A stretch of 64,000 bases of DNA from Candidula unifasciata (taxonomy: Eukaryota > Mollusca > Gastropoda > Stylommatophora > Geomitridae): contig CAJHNH020006112.1 of assembly GCA_905116865.2 (NCBI GenBank), positions 321,501 through 385,500 on the forward strand, given 5' to 3'. Of the stretch, positions 50,001-60,889 are shown one piece after another. Both the position numbers and the translations under genes were made by a program. The notes beneath the pieces are model-generated. The model made no database searches. It worked only from the letters and a program-made list of their open reading frames with translations, and was not told the DNA's origin. Numbering within the stretch: the first letter of the stretch is position 1; each line of letters starts with the position of its first letter.

Positions 50001-53000
50001 TTTTTATACAACAACATAGTTCTTCAGAGATCTCAATGTTCAAATGCAGTTTTCTCGAAACAAAGATTTAGTACTTAGGTAACTCTAGGCGTAACAACAA
50101 TTATTTCTAGAGTCATTACTTACAGCAAACTGCCCTGTGCCCCCAGCAGCAGCTGAAAGAAAAGTGATTTAAACAGTAAATAACTGAATGAGTTTTCATA
50201 CACATTAGTGTGAATTCACATTAATTTGCTGACTATACAAAAAAAAAAAAAAGTTCACAATAATTCTACAGTAGAACAAAATCCAGAAGCTTCCTTATAC
50301 AATTAATGGATTTAGCCTACTGCTTCCTATCTGTTGTTTTTGCAACAATAACACAACATTTTTTTTTTAAACTGTCAAATGATTGCATAATTCAAGTGTA
50401 AAAACTGTTTATATAATACATTAAAAAAGCATTAAGTTAATAGAATATCTGCGTTTTCTATTTTCTTTCATTTCCATTTAGCCAAACTATGCCACAGCAA
50501 CGCGTGGCCGTGTACAGCTAGTATGCAATAAATCAATAGTTTTTAAAATAAGTATGGAGACGAACCTCACACTGTGGATTTCACAAAGATGATTATCACT
50601 CTGAAGATAATGTTAAACAAGCATTGATTTAAAAGTTTCTACATTTACCTGTGACAAGCACTGTTTTTCCTGCTTTAAGATCTGCTTCCTGAGAAAAATG
50701 AAAACAACAAAATGTTAGAAGTCAGATTTGAAGGAAAAAAAAGAAGAAGAACATTTCTTTAACCCTTCTGCCCCCCCCCCCCCCCCCCCTCTCTTGGGGG
50801 GGGGCCCCAAGAATAAAAAAAAATGACCTTTTGTAAAATTCTGTGTCAAAAAAAAAGCCTCTTCATAATTCTCTTCTAATATCTTTATTTAAAATGTTGT
50901 CTTAACAGTTTGTGTGTGTAATATGTCACTAGGTCATCCGAGTTAGTGTAGTGGTAGTGCAGTTTGCACTCAACTTCTCAGCAATAACAAGCAAAAAAAA
51001 ACCTGTTTTCATGCAATGGGGCGTATTTGACATTGGCTGATAAAGTTAAAAAGTAAATTGCGTATCATTTACAGCATGTTGCAGAACCAACTAAAGCATT
51101 TTTTCGCTGTTGTGGTTTTTTTCAGGCAAATTGTAAGTTCAGTAGTCTGCCACTGCTTTCTAAACAGTCAGCTCTCAGTACCACTGTCAAAACCAAAGCA
51201 AGACAAAATGTCTGCAGCTGGGTACGAGTCTGCCACCCTGGCATTACGAAGCACGTTCGCAACGCCTAAGCCACAGATGATAGGCTGATAGCCCTAAATT
51301 ATTACAGACTAACTGGCATAATAAAAGTGATGCAGTAATTACCATGCCAGCCCTTTTAACTTTCCAAACTTTTCTTGATAATTATTTTTAGGCTGGAGTT
51401 GATCTGCAAGCCAAAATAATTTTTCTTTCAAAATGTGCCTCAATCCAGGTACTTACCTCTTTGTTTTCCATCTGTTCTTATCTTATCAAATTGGCCAGCT
51501 GTCACACAGATTTGAAGTTTATTTCTCCACATAATAATTAGCTCAGTCATCAAGATCATGTAGCTGGTCCTTTGCAGAACGTCGCTCTCATCACGGTCTG
51601 CATGGAAAAAACTTGGTCTCTTGCCAGCTCTCCCGCATCATGTACTTTCATATTCAGAGAGTCACTTAAATCAGGTGCCCATGTCTGTGATTGTTGGCCC
51701 CTGCATCGTCTTCCTGGTACCATGCTCAATCAGTCAACTCTAATCAGTGGACAGTATTCATAAATTTCCTGAACAACTACCTCAGAAATTGTTCTGCCTG
51801 TCCATGCTATTCTTTGCATTATTTTAAAATCACAATTTTCACTGCAATTAGACAATTCTTCTCAGTTTTTCTAATTACTGTCTGTTTCTCATTCACACAA
51901 CAGCACAAGTTCTGTTTAACAAGCACGCCCCGTGGCACTGACAGATAACCTCACCTTTTCTAAAGCAACGGAAGCTGTGAGGCCACTGACCATGAGAGAG
52001 AGATAGGCAGGGTCGACTGATGGGACTGGTATAGCTGCTGACTCTTCAACTGCCTGAGGTAACAAATGAAAAAAATTAAGACTTCTTTATTCCCAGTGCA
52101 CTTATTCATCATAGATATAAGCAGTTTATGCAGATAAAAATTAGGTAAATAAATGGTTTTTTTTTGGAGGGGGGTATTAAGACAATAAACAACAAAATCA
52201 TTTAAATACAAAGTAATGCTTCTAATCATTACCTGGCTGTAAACTCTGGTGGAAAGTTCTGGTTGTTCATCCATTTCTGGATGTTGTTCCAGTTCCAGAA
52301 CTTGAGTTCTGCTTGCACATCCATTTTACAGGTCTGGCTTATTGGTATGCAGACTGCTGGTTCCTTTCCTCTGAGTCAGAAGCACTCTAACTTTGAAGTA
52401 AACATTCCTAATTAGGGGGCACTGGATCTATCCCCCCCCCCCCCCAACAATGGAGCCCTGGAACACGGGGAAAGTAAAAAATAATGGTATAACACTTCTT
52501 ACTCTTCCACTACCTGGTATTGCTAAGGATAAGATCAAGATGATTAATACTCACAATATAGTCAGAAAAAGCTCCAAACTTGGAGTACAGCACAATCTGT
52601 CCAACCTTTAAACTGGCCTCTGGTCCAGTACCAACTACTTCACCTAAACCCTGCAGAAATGGGAAATATACAGCCAACTATGATACACAGAAGAACAAAA
52701 CAAAAAACAGCAAATAACATACATCCACATTTTTATGACAACTACTGTCTCTGCCTACTGTTTCTTTGCATGGGTCTTTTTCTTATTCACTGTTATAAAT
52801 CATTACATCATAACCCATAGAAGACTGCATGGTACACCAGGGTAATATAGCCATTATGGGTGTCCTAATTATAATTTCTTAGGGTGTTGAATCAGGTAGC
52901 CAGGATTTCCCTGATAGTTTGCCATCCAGGATGTGAAGTTGATGGGGTTATCAAGTGTTCAGCTAGCAGGCAGAGAGGGAAAAAGAGACTGCCAGGCTTC

Positions 53001-55883
53001 AATGTTTGTTTCCATATTTTATTTATCCATTATTGGTGTCTTCCTTTTATTATTTCTAAATTCTTCTCTGCATCTGATTTCTTTTTCTTCTTCTCCTTAG
53101 TGTTCACCAGCTGTCAACTGTGGCTGAAAGTACTGGCTGTCTGTTCAATTCTTGACTTTAGTCTTGTTTCATAACTTGACTTGAGTTTTTGCATCAACAT
53201 CCGTTTTATAGATCTGACTTATTTGTATGCAGACTGTTGGTACATTGCCTCTCAGGCAAATGCATCCCGAGTTTGAAGAAACAACATCCCTGATTAGCCA
53301 CACTTGTTAAGGTGGCAGGGAGTCTATTTTTCCACTCCCAAAATGGGTCACCGGAACCCACTCGGGGAGCATTTTATTTGTACGTGTAACTGATTTTTTC
53401 TCTCACTTTCTTTGTTTAACTGTTATGATTTGTGTCTCTCTTTATCATGTTCATAAATGCTTTCCTTTCCATCCGCACTGTTATCTATATTTCTGCCCCC
53501 CCCCCCCCCATTTGATTTTTATGTCTCTGTATGTAATTTAGAATTGGATCTAAATTAAGTCAACAACATTAAAACTGGCAGAGAAACATATGGGATGAAA
53601 TGCATGACATCATCACTGTGTTGGATATCAAGCCATCATCATCATGATCCAAACTGAGTGACGCAAGAGACCATGCTCCTCCCCAAATGTGTCTTTCGTT
53701 CTCTTGGTAAATTGATCACTGATTGTCTTCTGTCCACTTTTAAAGCATATCTAGCATTTTGTGTGTGTCTTTGTCAACATCCATGTCTAACAAACAAATG
53801 TCATCCAGATTATAATTTGCTTCAGACTCACTCATCTCATAACATGATCTTCTTCTTCTCTTCCTCCACTTACACTATTAAAATGGTGAAGATGTAAGGA
53901 TCTTCAGTATACTTTTTGTCATGTGTTGCATAAGTTGATTTTCATTTCTTAAAGGTTGTTCCTGATGCTGTCATTCCATATTTTGCATGGTCATCTACTT
54001 ACTCTGTGTGTGTTCATTATATTTCTTTAGCATGACTCTCTGTGGCAGTTATTCATCAAATGGCCAAACACATCTCTTCTGTGTCTCTTTGCCTGAACTG
54101 TAATGACTGGTTTCAGTCCTAGACATCATCTAAGTTCTTAATTTTTTTTTTAATTGTACTTCTTTTTGTAACTCTGTTACCTTTTGTAAGAATCTCATCT
54201 CAGTTGGTATGATTTTGCACTCATCTGTCATGGTAAGGATCCATGTATGACACTGGTAGCACACAGTCGGCCCAAAAATATTCTAACATGACCAAAACTC
54301 ACACAACATGTCTCAATGTGTGCAATCAACCCTCTTTGTGAATTGACCACTTGAGGGATATTGCTATTTTTTTTTCATCTAAAAGAACTTAATGAAACAA
54401 ATGAAGACCTTTATGAGATGAAAGTAGAACTTAATGAAACAAATGAAGACCTTTATGAGATGAAAGTAGAACTTAATGAAACAAATGAAGACCTTTATGA
54501 GATGAAAGTAGAACTTAATGAAACTAATATATCTAACCTCAAATCCTGTAGGGAAAGGTGGCTTCTTCTTGGGGTCGTATCTGCCAGCGGTGTAGTTAAT
54601 ATCTGACGCATTGACGCCCACATACCTGTAGACAGACACCAGTTTGGTTAAATCACCAGCTACTATCATGAAGCTAATCATCAATATTGTACAGGAAAAT
54701 GAGAATAGTTAAACTATTACCATGCCTGTTTACAGAAATTAAGTAAATATTTAAAAACAAGGTCAGTATAACTATGTACTTTTGTTTAAATCTGTTTTTC
54801 TTGGTACCTATAATTATGGGAGCTGGCGTAGGGTAGAGGGTAGATGCTAACCTGCAGATCTGAAGGTCATGGGTTCAAATCCGAACAGAGGCAGACTTTT
54901 TTTTTTTTAAATTTCAAAGATGATTTTGGCTCCCAGATCGACCGAAGCCTAAATGGGTACCACGTAATGTCCTGGGAAGTAAAGGTGGCTGGTGTGATTT
55001 TGATTACATCACCCATCTAGTGCCAATTGCTCTATAAATTATAGGTCTAGCACTAAATCCTCAATAAGCCTGAAGGTATAGAGAAAGGTCCTTTTATCAT
55101 TAGGTTTAAATCTCTTTTTATGGGAGGAGGAGGAAAGGGGGGGAGGTGGTTCCTTGTTTGTTAATTAACAAGGTCAGTATAATTATGTGCTACAGTTTGA
55201 ATTGTTTGTCCTTTCCTGTTTCCTTTTATCTCCTTTATTAAGCTTTTTAGACATTTTCCAATAGCATTAACTTTGTGTCTCATAAAGAGGTCAATACAGA
55301 CAAGTTGGAAAAGCGACCTTTATGGAAAATTGGACCCAACTGGACGTGTTGGTTTTGTAGTGTCTCTGGTGAAAGGATTAAACTAGTAAATTAAACATGT
55401 CATAATGAATTCAACATCTTAGGGCAAGCAAACATTTTCAAGTCACCCACCTGTTCTTCACCAGAATTTCTTTCGGACCTGGTTTGGGAATTTCAACCTC
55501 AACAATTTCAGTGGCTTCCCGGAAATTTGATGCCAGTTTTTTCACAATGATCGTACGCATCTTGGACGGAATTCTGCGATATGCCATACTAATGATTTGA
55601 AAAGTAAAAATAAGAAAAACAAAAACAATTAAATCTTCAAGTGATTTTTTTTCATTAAGAAAATAAAAACATGAATGTAACAACTAGTACAATAACAATG
55701 TATTTTAATAAGGGCTGATTCCCGTTGGGTTGCGAGGGCACCATTTGAGGGGGAAAAAAGATCTGATCTGATGTTACTTTAGGGGTGGGGGAGGAGTGAT
55801 TGTCAGGAGTGGCTCGACTGTGTACAAAACTGGACTTTCGTGCGGTCGACCCAGGTTCGAGTCTTTGTTAACCTCGTGTTTTT

Positions 55884-55936
<53 letters not shown>

Positions 55937-58900
55937 GGGGCAAAAGAATACTAATCCACAGCACTAGCTATCCACAGGCTCAAAGGCCACCCTGCCTGCG
56001 TGTAATTTTGAAGACCTCTGTTCAGATCAATTTATTTTCAATGTAATCAATTTTTTAAACTGTTTTTAACCGCATGTATTTGCCATATTTTAGAGTGGTA
56101 CAGAACAGGGGACCGTCAGCTTGAAGATTTAGGACCGTTTGGCTAATGCAGTCACCACGATCTGTACAGATAAGGATATTTATTTGTTTGCCCCGACATA
56201 AATTGTGGCCATCACTGGATTTGAACCTTAGTCTCCCACAGTAAAGCTAAGCGTCCCTAGCCACTCTGCTATCTGGAGTAACAGTCAAATCAGCAGCCAG
56301 TAATTTACTTACACTAAAGTTTAGTTCAACAGGTTTAAAGTCAACGGGATCGACCTCATTGCACCAGGTTTAAAACAATTAAATCTTCAAGTGATTTTTT
56401 TTCATTAAGAAAATAAAAACATGAATGTAACAACTAGTACAATAACAATGTATTTTAATAAGGGCTGATTCCCGTTGGGTTGCGAGGGCACCATTTGAGG
56501 GGGAAAAAAGATCTGATCTACTGCCCTTCTACCTCCTCCACACACACCCTAACAAGCATATCATAAAAGTAGACTAATTATGGCATTTCCTTAGGAGTCA
56601 AAGTGCATCTGCATGAGAGGCAAGGAATCAACAGTCTGCAAACAAATAAGCCTAATATGTAAAACTGATATGCATACAAAACTCAAGTTATGGAACAATA
56701 CTAAAGTCCAGAAGTGGATGAACAACCAGAACTTTCCACCGGAGTTTACAGCTAGTGGATGTGAAGAATAAGATTAGCGCAAAGACAATAAAATCCTGTC
56801 CAGGCAGTTGCCATATAAGGACGTGCTGAAAGTTGTGATATAAAGATCCCCAAACACTCCCATTTATAGGAAGTCTATAAGGTAATGTAATCCTATTACA
56901 CAAGAGCAACATTTTAGGAACATTACTTTACAACAATCAGTGTCGAAGTATGACAGCTTTGAAAAAAATCGCCTCATCCATAGTCTATGTGTTCTAAGCC
57001 CCGGAGGTATCAATGTTTAACATACCTTCATATAAACAGTTTTACTACTGTCATATTGTTTTTATTTTTAATTTAATATTATTTTATTCTATCTCTTATC
57101 AGTACCACCTATGGGTCCTTAACATTTGTATTTCTACTTTTATTCCTACTATTTTATATATTACTATTACTTTTATGACTTTTTTCAGCTTTCCCTTATT
57201 TTGTTTTAGTTTATTCATTCCACATCACCTTTTTATATTTCTCATGTAACCACCTGGTGGGCGCTGGTTGTTGGAGTACTCTTCCCTTTGTTATTGTTGT
57301 GTAGATAATTCAGGTTGTCAAAAAAGTCCCTGGCCAAAATGTCGATTTGTGTGTTTTTGCACATTGTTCTGCTTGCCCATTTCTTTGAGCTTTTTAGTCA
57401 CAGTTCACTGGATTAATTTCTTAGTATTGGCACCAGTAATGATGACATTAAGTATCACCCTGATATTTTTTAATCACACCACATCGGCATCATTTTGAGG
57501 GTGCCACATCAGCGATATATTTTGGGGACTCTACATCTCAAGCTCTCCCCCCTACTTCCACACAAAACCTGGGGGTGGGGAAGGGAGAGTCTCCTCCCTT
57601 CCCCAAATCCATAAACTTGCTACGCTGCCCAACTTAGGGCAAGCATGTATACAATGGAAGACTAGAAAATTCTCTTTATAAACTTTTGTTTCTATTTATT
57701 GAAAATTGAATATGAATTTAATTTCAAATATATTAATATATATTTCAATACTTATTAGCCATTTAATGCATTATTATTTTAAGTACTTAAATAATGTTTA
57801 GGTGTCTACAGTCCCCTCCCTCTTTAGAAAATATGTAAGGCAAGCAGAGTGAACCCCTCAATGTTTTCAATGTGTCAGTACCTCTGATGATACTAACTTT
57901 ACTTCTAGTGTCTTTCATTATACTATTTATACTGTCGGCTTATACTTTTATCTAAACTGCATCTGGTTAAGTCTAAGCTTGGAATGTGAAGGAGAGCAGG
58001 TTAAATCCAATTCGGCATAACAGAAGAAACTGAAATAAGTATATTTTTTTTTTGGGGGGGGGGGGGGGTAATATTTAATATTTTATTATTTTTTATATGG
58101 CAAAGTGACAGGCTAATGACTCAGTCAGTCGACTGCACTCTCGACATAAATCGTATAAAGTGAAACAGCTAAACGCCACTGACACTGCAGCATTGATTGA
58201 TGACTGCTTCCTCTGAACTAAATAAATCATTAAAATAAATATTAAATAGAAATGCGCAATTTATGTCCAAGATTAATATGCAGATGGCATTATTAAAATG
58301 CAATAAGTGTACATCCACAGCTCACTTTCTAAAATATCACTGTACACTAAATTATGTCCTGAAGACAACAAGAACGGGACTGAAGCTCAAGCAGCGGAAA
58401 CTGTACCGCCATTACAACAACAGCTGATGTTCAAAAAGAAAATGTCCGCTGCAGTGTTGCCACTTTTCTTTGACAAAAAAAAAAACAAACATCCAAAACG
58501 GAGTCAAAAAATATCTAAAAACATATGAATTTGCGTGAAAAAAAATCTAGAAAAAAACATCCAAATGGAAAGAGTCACAAATTACATAGCAATTGATATG
58601 ACCCACACTATAGAATCATGTCCCCATCTTTACTGAAGCCTGTCTTACAAGATCTACAGGATAAAATATGCTTGGATGATGAAGTTGAAGCTTCAGATTC
58701 AAAATGACTCTGGTATGCTTTAGCTGTTTCAATTTCTTTTAATACACGATCAGGGAGCTGATAAGGGAAACAGCCATTTCCTACTCTTTTCAGGGCGAAT
58801 TTTATGGTCAAGATATCATTTAAGAGGTCAAATTTCATCTTGTTTCTTAGGTAAGATTTGATAAATTTACTCCAAATGAAAAATATCTAGGAAAACATCT

Positions 58901-60785
58901 ACAATTTAAACGTCGAAAACGCTATCTAAATGCAAAAGAAAACATCTAAATCTGGATGTAAAACATCCAAAGTGGCAACACTGGTCCGCTGGATGGGTCG
59001 AGAGCAGGGCTGCCAATGAGATTTTTTAAATCAAATCCCAAGCTAAGCTGGCACCAGCAATACAAAAGTAAAGGACAAAAAAAAAAAAACCCAGTATTTA
59101 TTAAATAAATATTACATTTTATAGTTACGAAACGAAACATTAAGCCACTTTTATATAAGGATATATAGATTATCGGAGCCGGACTTTCTTCAAAAATGAC
59201 CTTGGCTCCTAGGTCAACCCAGCCTTGAGTGGGTACCGGGTGCAGTCCCGGGAAAGTAAAGGCGGCCGGCGTGTTACTGACCACATCACCCATCTTGTGC
59301 CGATTGGTCTATAAAAATATAGGTCTAGCCCTATATGCCTAAGGCGTGGAAAAGGGTCCTTTACTACTTTTTTACTTATATAGATTATATATAAAACCCA
59401 AAATTTCAAAAAATTTGAACCCATGGCCCAAATAAAAACCCAGATCTGGGGGTTTAAACCATCATTGGCAGCCCTGGAATCGAGACCAAGTCTTTATATC
59501 TTTATTGCTTGTATTTGTCACTATTCTACTAATTGTCCGGTTGTGTCGCAAGACGATGAAAGCTTTCTGTCCGTGATATTCATTCTGTTGTTCGTGATCG
59601 TGGCATCATTATAATGAAGGTGACTAGCTGCACTTCTTTTTTAGTTTGATATTTGTTTGTCATATTTTACAAGATTTTACCAAAGGTTAAAGTCGAGAGG
59701 ATCGACTTCATTGCACCGGGTTTTACCCCATTTGGCTCAGTCTTTCTCCACAGAACGGCTAGCCAACTACCGAGAGCCTCGCACAAAACAAAAACTCCAT
59801 TTAGCGTGATCCCCAGAAATTTCCCTAAGACAAAACCCACAGAGCACGAACTCCTTAGCTCAGGCGACGATCAATATTAACCTCCGTAAAAATTGTACTC
59901 GTGAACTGAAGGGCGCAGCTGTGGAGCGAACCCACAACCTTCAGAGCGTGAGGCAAACGACTTGACCACCGAGACTCCCGAGTTGTTACTTTAGGGGTGG
60001 GGGAGGAGTGATTGTCAGGAGTGGCTCGACTGTGTACAAAACTGGACTTTCGTGCGGTCGACCCAGGTTCGAGTCTTTGTTAACCTCGTGTTTTTTTTTT
60101 TTTTTTTTGGGGGGGGGGGGGAGGGGCAAAAGAATACTAATCCACAGCACTAGCTATCCACAGGCTCAAAGGCCACCCTGCCTGCGTGTAATTTTGAAGA
60201 CCTCTGTTCAGATCAATTTATTTTCAATGTAATCAATTTTTTAAACTGTTTTTAACCGCATGTATTTGCCATATTTTAGAGTGGTACAGAACAGGGGACA
60301 GTCAGCTTGAAGATTTAGGACCGTTTGGCTAATGCAGTCACCACGATCTGTACAGATAAGGATATTTATTTGTTTGCCCCGACATAAATTGTGGCCATCA
60401 CTGGATTTGAACCTTAGTCTCCCACAGTAAAGCTAAGCGTCCCTAGCCACTCTGCTATCTGGAGTAACAGTCAAATCAGCAGCCAGTAATTTACTTACAC
60501 TAAAGTTTAGTTCAACAGGTTTAAAGTCAACGGGATCGACCTCATTGCACCAGGTTTAATCCTATGTGGCTCGGTCTTTCTCAGGAGAACGGCTAGCCGC
60601 TTGCCGAGAGCGTCGATCAAACCACGAGCTCCATTAATTTAATGGCGATCGAAGCGAAATAAAAGCGAAACGAACGTGTAGGAAAATTACCTCAAATTCA
60701 AAGATTCCCTAAGTTTCCTTGCATGAATTCCTCTAGGCTTTTTATATCTCTTTTTTTGTCCAAACACAAATCCTTTTCTTGTCAT
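39582..60785 (-). CDS. PTGR3: Prostaglandin reductase 3 / zinc-binding alcohol dehydrogenase domain protein 2, 13 coding exons
   Basis: This is a medium-chain dehydrogenase/reductase of the quinone-oxidoreductase branch; family members reduce enone substrates such as 15-keto-prostaglandins with NADPH. Exons on the minus strand: 60785-60691, 55588-55451, 54625-54538, 52650-52555, 52053-51955, 50688-50649, 50152-50124, 47860-47786, 46642-46571, 45092-45031, 43383-43260, 41802-41617, 39653-39582. Borders are AG/GT and phases close to 391 residues, close to the vertebrate length. Motifs: [14 protein letters not shown] (about 82-95), the Rossmann cofactor loop [15 protein letters not shown] (about 186-200), [24 protein letters not shown], and [15 protein letters not shown] near the end. 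Exon 7 is only 29 nt. The N-terminal 31 residues come from a separate basic exon that splices in frame; initiation at the Met in exon 2 (55587) is the alternative. The protein ends KSAL, not the canonical SKL of vertebrate PTGR3. Confidence 0.95.
39884..39926. repeat. (GACA)n-type microsatellite
   Basis: Short run of CAGACAGACAGACAGACAGA with imperfect flanks, in PTGR3 intron 12. Confidence 0.9.
40185..40870 (-). repeat. Two overlapping (GAA)-tailed SINE-like copies with internal expansion
   Basis: One partial copy starts with TTCTTCTTCT at about 40180 and a second at about 40312. Within the second, a roughly 30-base segment (GTTGGTTCCTCGCCTCTCAT plus GCAGACT) is repeated about four times at 40606-40712. 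A 30-base poly-G run sits at 40779-40808. Confidence 0.75.
41294..41583. mobile_element. mariner-like MITE, 290 bp
   Basis: The left end TGAGGGTAAGTCAATAAGTC and the right end in minus sense CAAGGGGAAGTCAATAAGTA pair over about 33 bases (to CACAAATGGTT). A TA dinucleotide flanks each side (41292-41293, 41584-41585). There is no transposase. It stops 31 bases from the PTGR3 exon 12 donor. Confidence 0.8.
41880..42125 (+). mobile_element. RTE-type LINE C-terminal remnant
   Basis: A frame reading [20 protein letters not shown], then decayed sequence, matches the FGH--R--GLER segment typical of RTE-like proteins. Confidence 0.6.
42595..42860 (+). mobile_element. RTE-type LINE C-terminal remnant
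   Basis: [20 protein letters not shown] is nearly identical at DNA level to 18720-18900. The two are fragments of one subfamily. Confidence 0.7.
44028..44090. repeat. (GA)n microsatellite
   Basis: About 31 perfect GA units. Confidence 0.97.
44400..44545. repeat. 27-bp repeat, three copies, in a dispersed family
   Basis: GGACCTAGGCTGCA-type units repeat at about 27-base spacing. The flanking GGGAAATCCACAGGTCACAGG recurs at about 45358-45405. The following GAGGCTAGGGCCAGTTGTAG recurs at about 62850-62920. Confidence 0.65.
44750..44975 (-). repeat. tRNA-headed SINE, family S3
   Basis: Contains AGGCAATTTTACTTTCACTA, GTTTGTCACTGCTTTCTCAA and a degraded minus-sense tRNA-like head near 44930-44970. 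Confidence 0.6.
45799..45830. repeat. Poly-G homopolymer tract
   Basis: About 30 Gs, with a single early A, in PTGR3 intron 9. Confidence 0.9.
45935..46185 (-). repeat. (GAA)-tailed SINE-like element
   Basis: Carries the family landmarks GCGGAAAGTTCTGGTTGTTT, TGCAGACTGTTGGTTACTTG, GGCAGATGCACTCTGACTTT and ATGCTTGTTTGGTGAGGCAG. Confidence 0.7.
46278..46497. repeat. 71-bp minisatellite, three copies
   Basis: CTTTGTTCTTGTGATGTTCT starts at 46278, 46349 and 46420. The last copy is more diverged. Confidence 0.95.
47270..47650 (-). mobile_element. RTE-type LINE remnant
   Basis: Minus-strand [20 protein letters not shown], then [20 protein letters not shown] and [20 protein letters not shown]. 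This is the same subfamily as the plus-strand copy at 7630-8105, with more N-terminal sequence retained here and no tail. Confidence 0.8.
48113..48232. repeat. 17-bp minisatellite, about 7 copies
   Basis: The unit is TGGTAAGCCCCATTCAC, with few substitutions. Confidence 0.95.
48425..49030. mobile_element. Two RTE-type LINE 3' ends in opposite orientation
   Basis: Plus strand 48430-48715 reads [40 protein letters not shown], a stop, and a GATGATGAC tail. 48800-49030 is a minus-strand copy of the same end, so the two tails face each other across about 80 bases. Confidence 0.7.
49060..49135 (+). repeat. SINE S1 fragment (3' end)
   Basis: Contains AACTGGTCTAGCCCTATATG and GCCTGAAGGCGGGGAAAAGT, the last part of S1. 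Confidence 0.6.
49320..49860 (-). mobile_element. LINE RNase H-domain remnant
   Basis: Minus strand near 49790-49850 reads [17 protein letters not shown] (catalytic DGS). Near 49500-49560 comes [20 protein letters not shown] (C-terminal PGHAGV-GNE). Joined only by frameshifts, so inactive. Confidence 0.7.
50771..50790. repeat. Poly-C tract followed by G run
   Basis: About 18 Cs, then CTCTCTTGGGGGGGGGCCCC, an imperfect inverted C/G pair, 81-125 bases upstream of PTGR3 exon 6 in gene sense. Confidence 0.9.
51060..51290 (-). repeat. tRNA-headed SINE, family S3
   Basis: Contains TTTTTTCAGGCAAATTGTAA, AGTAGTCTGCCACTGCTTTC and a minus-sense GTGGCTTAGGCGTTGCGAAC head. Confidence 0.65.
51450..51930 (-). 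mobile_element. Possible RTE-type LINE remnant
   Basis: Minus-strand fragments such as [20 protein letters not shown] resemble RTE C-terminal ends. It is heavily decayed and adjoins PTGR3 exon 5. Confidence 0.35.
52235..52485 (-). repeat. (GAA)-tailed SINE-like element, tail lost
   Basis: Carries GCTGTAAACTCTGGTGGAAA, CCAGAACTTGAGTTCTGCTT and TCCTTTCCTCTGAGTCAGAA. A poly-C run sits at about 52431-52445. Confidence 0.65.
53085..53375 (-). repeat. (GAA)-tailed SINE-like element
   Basis: Starts TTTTTCTTCTTCTCC, then GTCAACTGTGGCTGAAAGTA, ATGCAGACTGTTGGTACATT and AAATGGGTCACCGGAACCCA. Confidence 0.65.
54378..54530. repeat. 42-bp minisatellite, about 3.6 copies
   Basis: GAACTTAATGAAACAAATGA, then AGACCTTTATGAGATGAAAG and TA, repeats in perfect 42-base units. 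It ends about 8 bases from the PTGR3 exon 3 donor (54538). Being a multiple of three, it reads as 14-residue [14 protein letters not shown] repeats on plus, but there is no gene context. Confidence 0.95.
54818..55115 (+). repeat. tRNA-derived SINE, family S1
   Basis: The head runs GGGAGCTGGCGTAGGGTAGA to GGTCATGGGTTCAAATCCGA (good B box). The body has GGGTACCACGTAATGTCCTG, GATTACATCACCC and TCTATAAATTATAGGTCTAG. This is the clearest plus-strand copy. Confidence 0.8.
55622..56519. repeat. 148-bp direct repeat flanking a 602-bp retroelement copy
   Basis: 55622-55769 and 56372-56519 match base for base as far as I can read. Between them lies a 602-bp element (55770-56371). It starts TGTTACTTTAGGGGTGGGGG and has a tRNA-like part (GTGGCTCGACTGTG, then CCCAGGTTCGAGTC). 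A T-run then leads into about 42 Gs (55894-55935), followed by a body shared with 59985-60558. The left 148-bp copy starts 34 bases upstream of PTGR3 exon 2. Confidence 0.9.
56560..56785 (+). repeat. (GAA)-tailed SINE-like element
   Basis: Plus-oriented copy: GTGCATCTGCATGAGAGGCA, CAAACAAATAAGCC, ACTCAAGTTATGGAACAA, AACTTTCCACCGGAGTTTAC, ending GTGAAGAATAAG. Confidence 0.7.
56790..58440. other. PTGR3 intron 1 sequence with no recognised feature
   Basis: AT-rich sequence with a 14-base G run at about 58055-58068. I see no conserved frame or family recurring elsewhere in the window. Confidence 0.4.
58452..58983 (-). mobile_element. hAT-type non-autonomous element with transposase remnant, 532 bp
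   Basis: Termini are CAGTGTTGCCACTTT in inverted orientation, the usual hAT start. The exact 8-bp duplication GTCCGCTG lies on both sides (58444-58451, 58984-58991). ACATCCAAA/ACATCTAAA words recur in both subterminal regions. A minus-strand frame at 58608-58838 has [20 protein letters not shown], resembling hAT transposase linker sequence by recollection. Confidence 0.85.
59005..59476. mobile_element. Second hAT-type MITE with a nested SINE S1
   Basis: CAGGGCTGCCAATGA at the left pairs inverted with the right end (minus sense CAGGGCTGCCAATGATGG). The flanks share TCGAGA but no clean 8-mer. A truncated S1 SINE occupies about 59177-59385. Confidence 0.7.
59690..60635. repeat. tRNA-headed SINE followed by second copy of the 55.8-kb element
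   Basis: 59690-59985 is a minus-sense tRNA-like SINE (GGAGTCTCGGTGGTCAAGTC head, TGTGGGTTCGCTCC B box). From 59985 to about 60558 the sequence nearly matches 55770-56371, differing in T/G run lengths and few bases. It continues to about 60635 with TGGCTCGGTCTTTCTCAGGA, which the first copy lacks. Confidence 0.8.
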
Positions 60786-60889
60786 AATGAAAGCGTATAT
60801 AATAATCTTAATTAAAACACCAGCCGTCAGAACTTCAAAATGCGATGGAAATGAATCAGCACAACAACAAACAACATTGGGGAAACCCA

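Noticed and set aside
55852..55866. Functional tRNA gene from the GGTTCGAGTC box
   Set aside because: The A and B boxes belong to a repeated SINE-like head. No full cloverleaf is evident, and the copy at 60 kb is the same.
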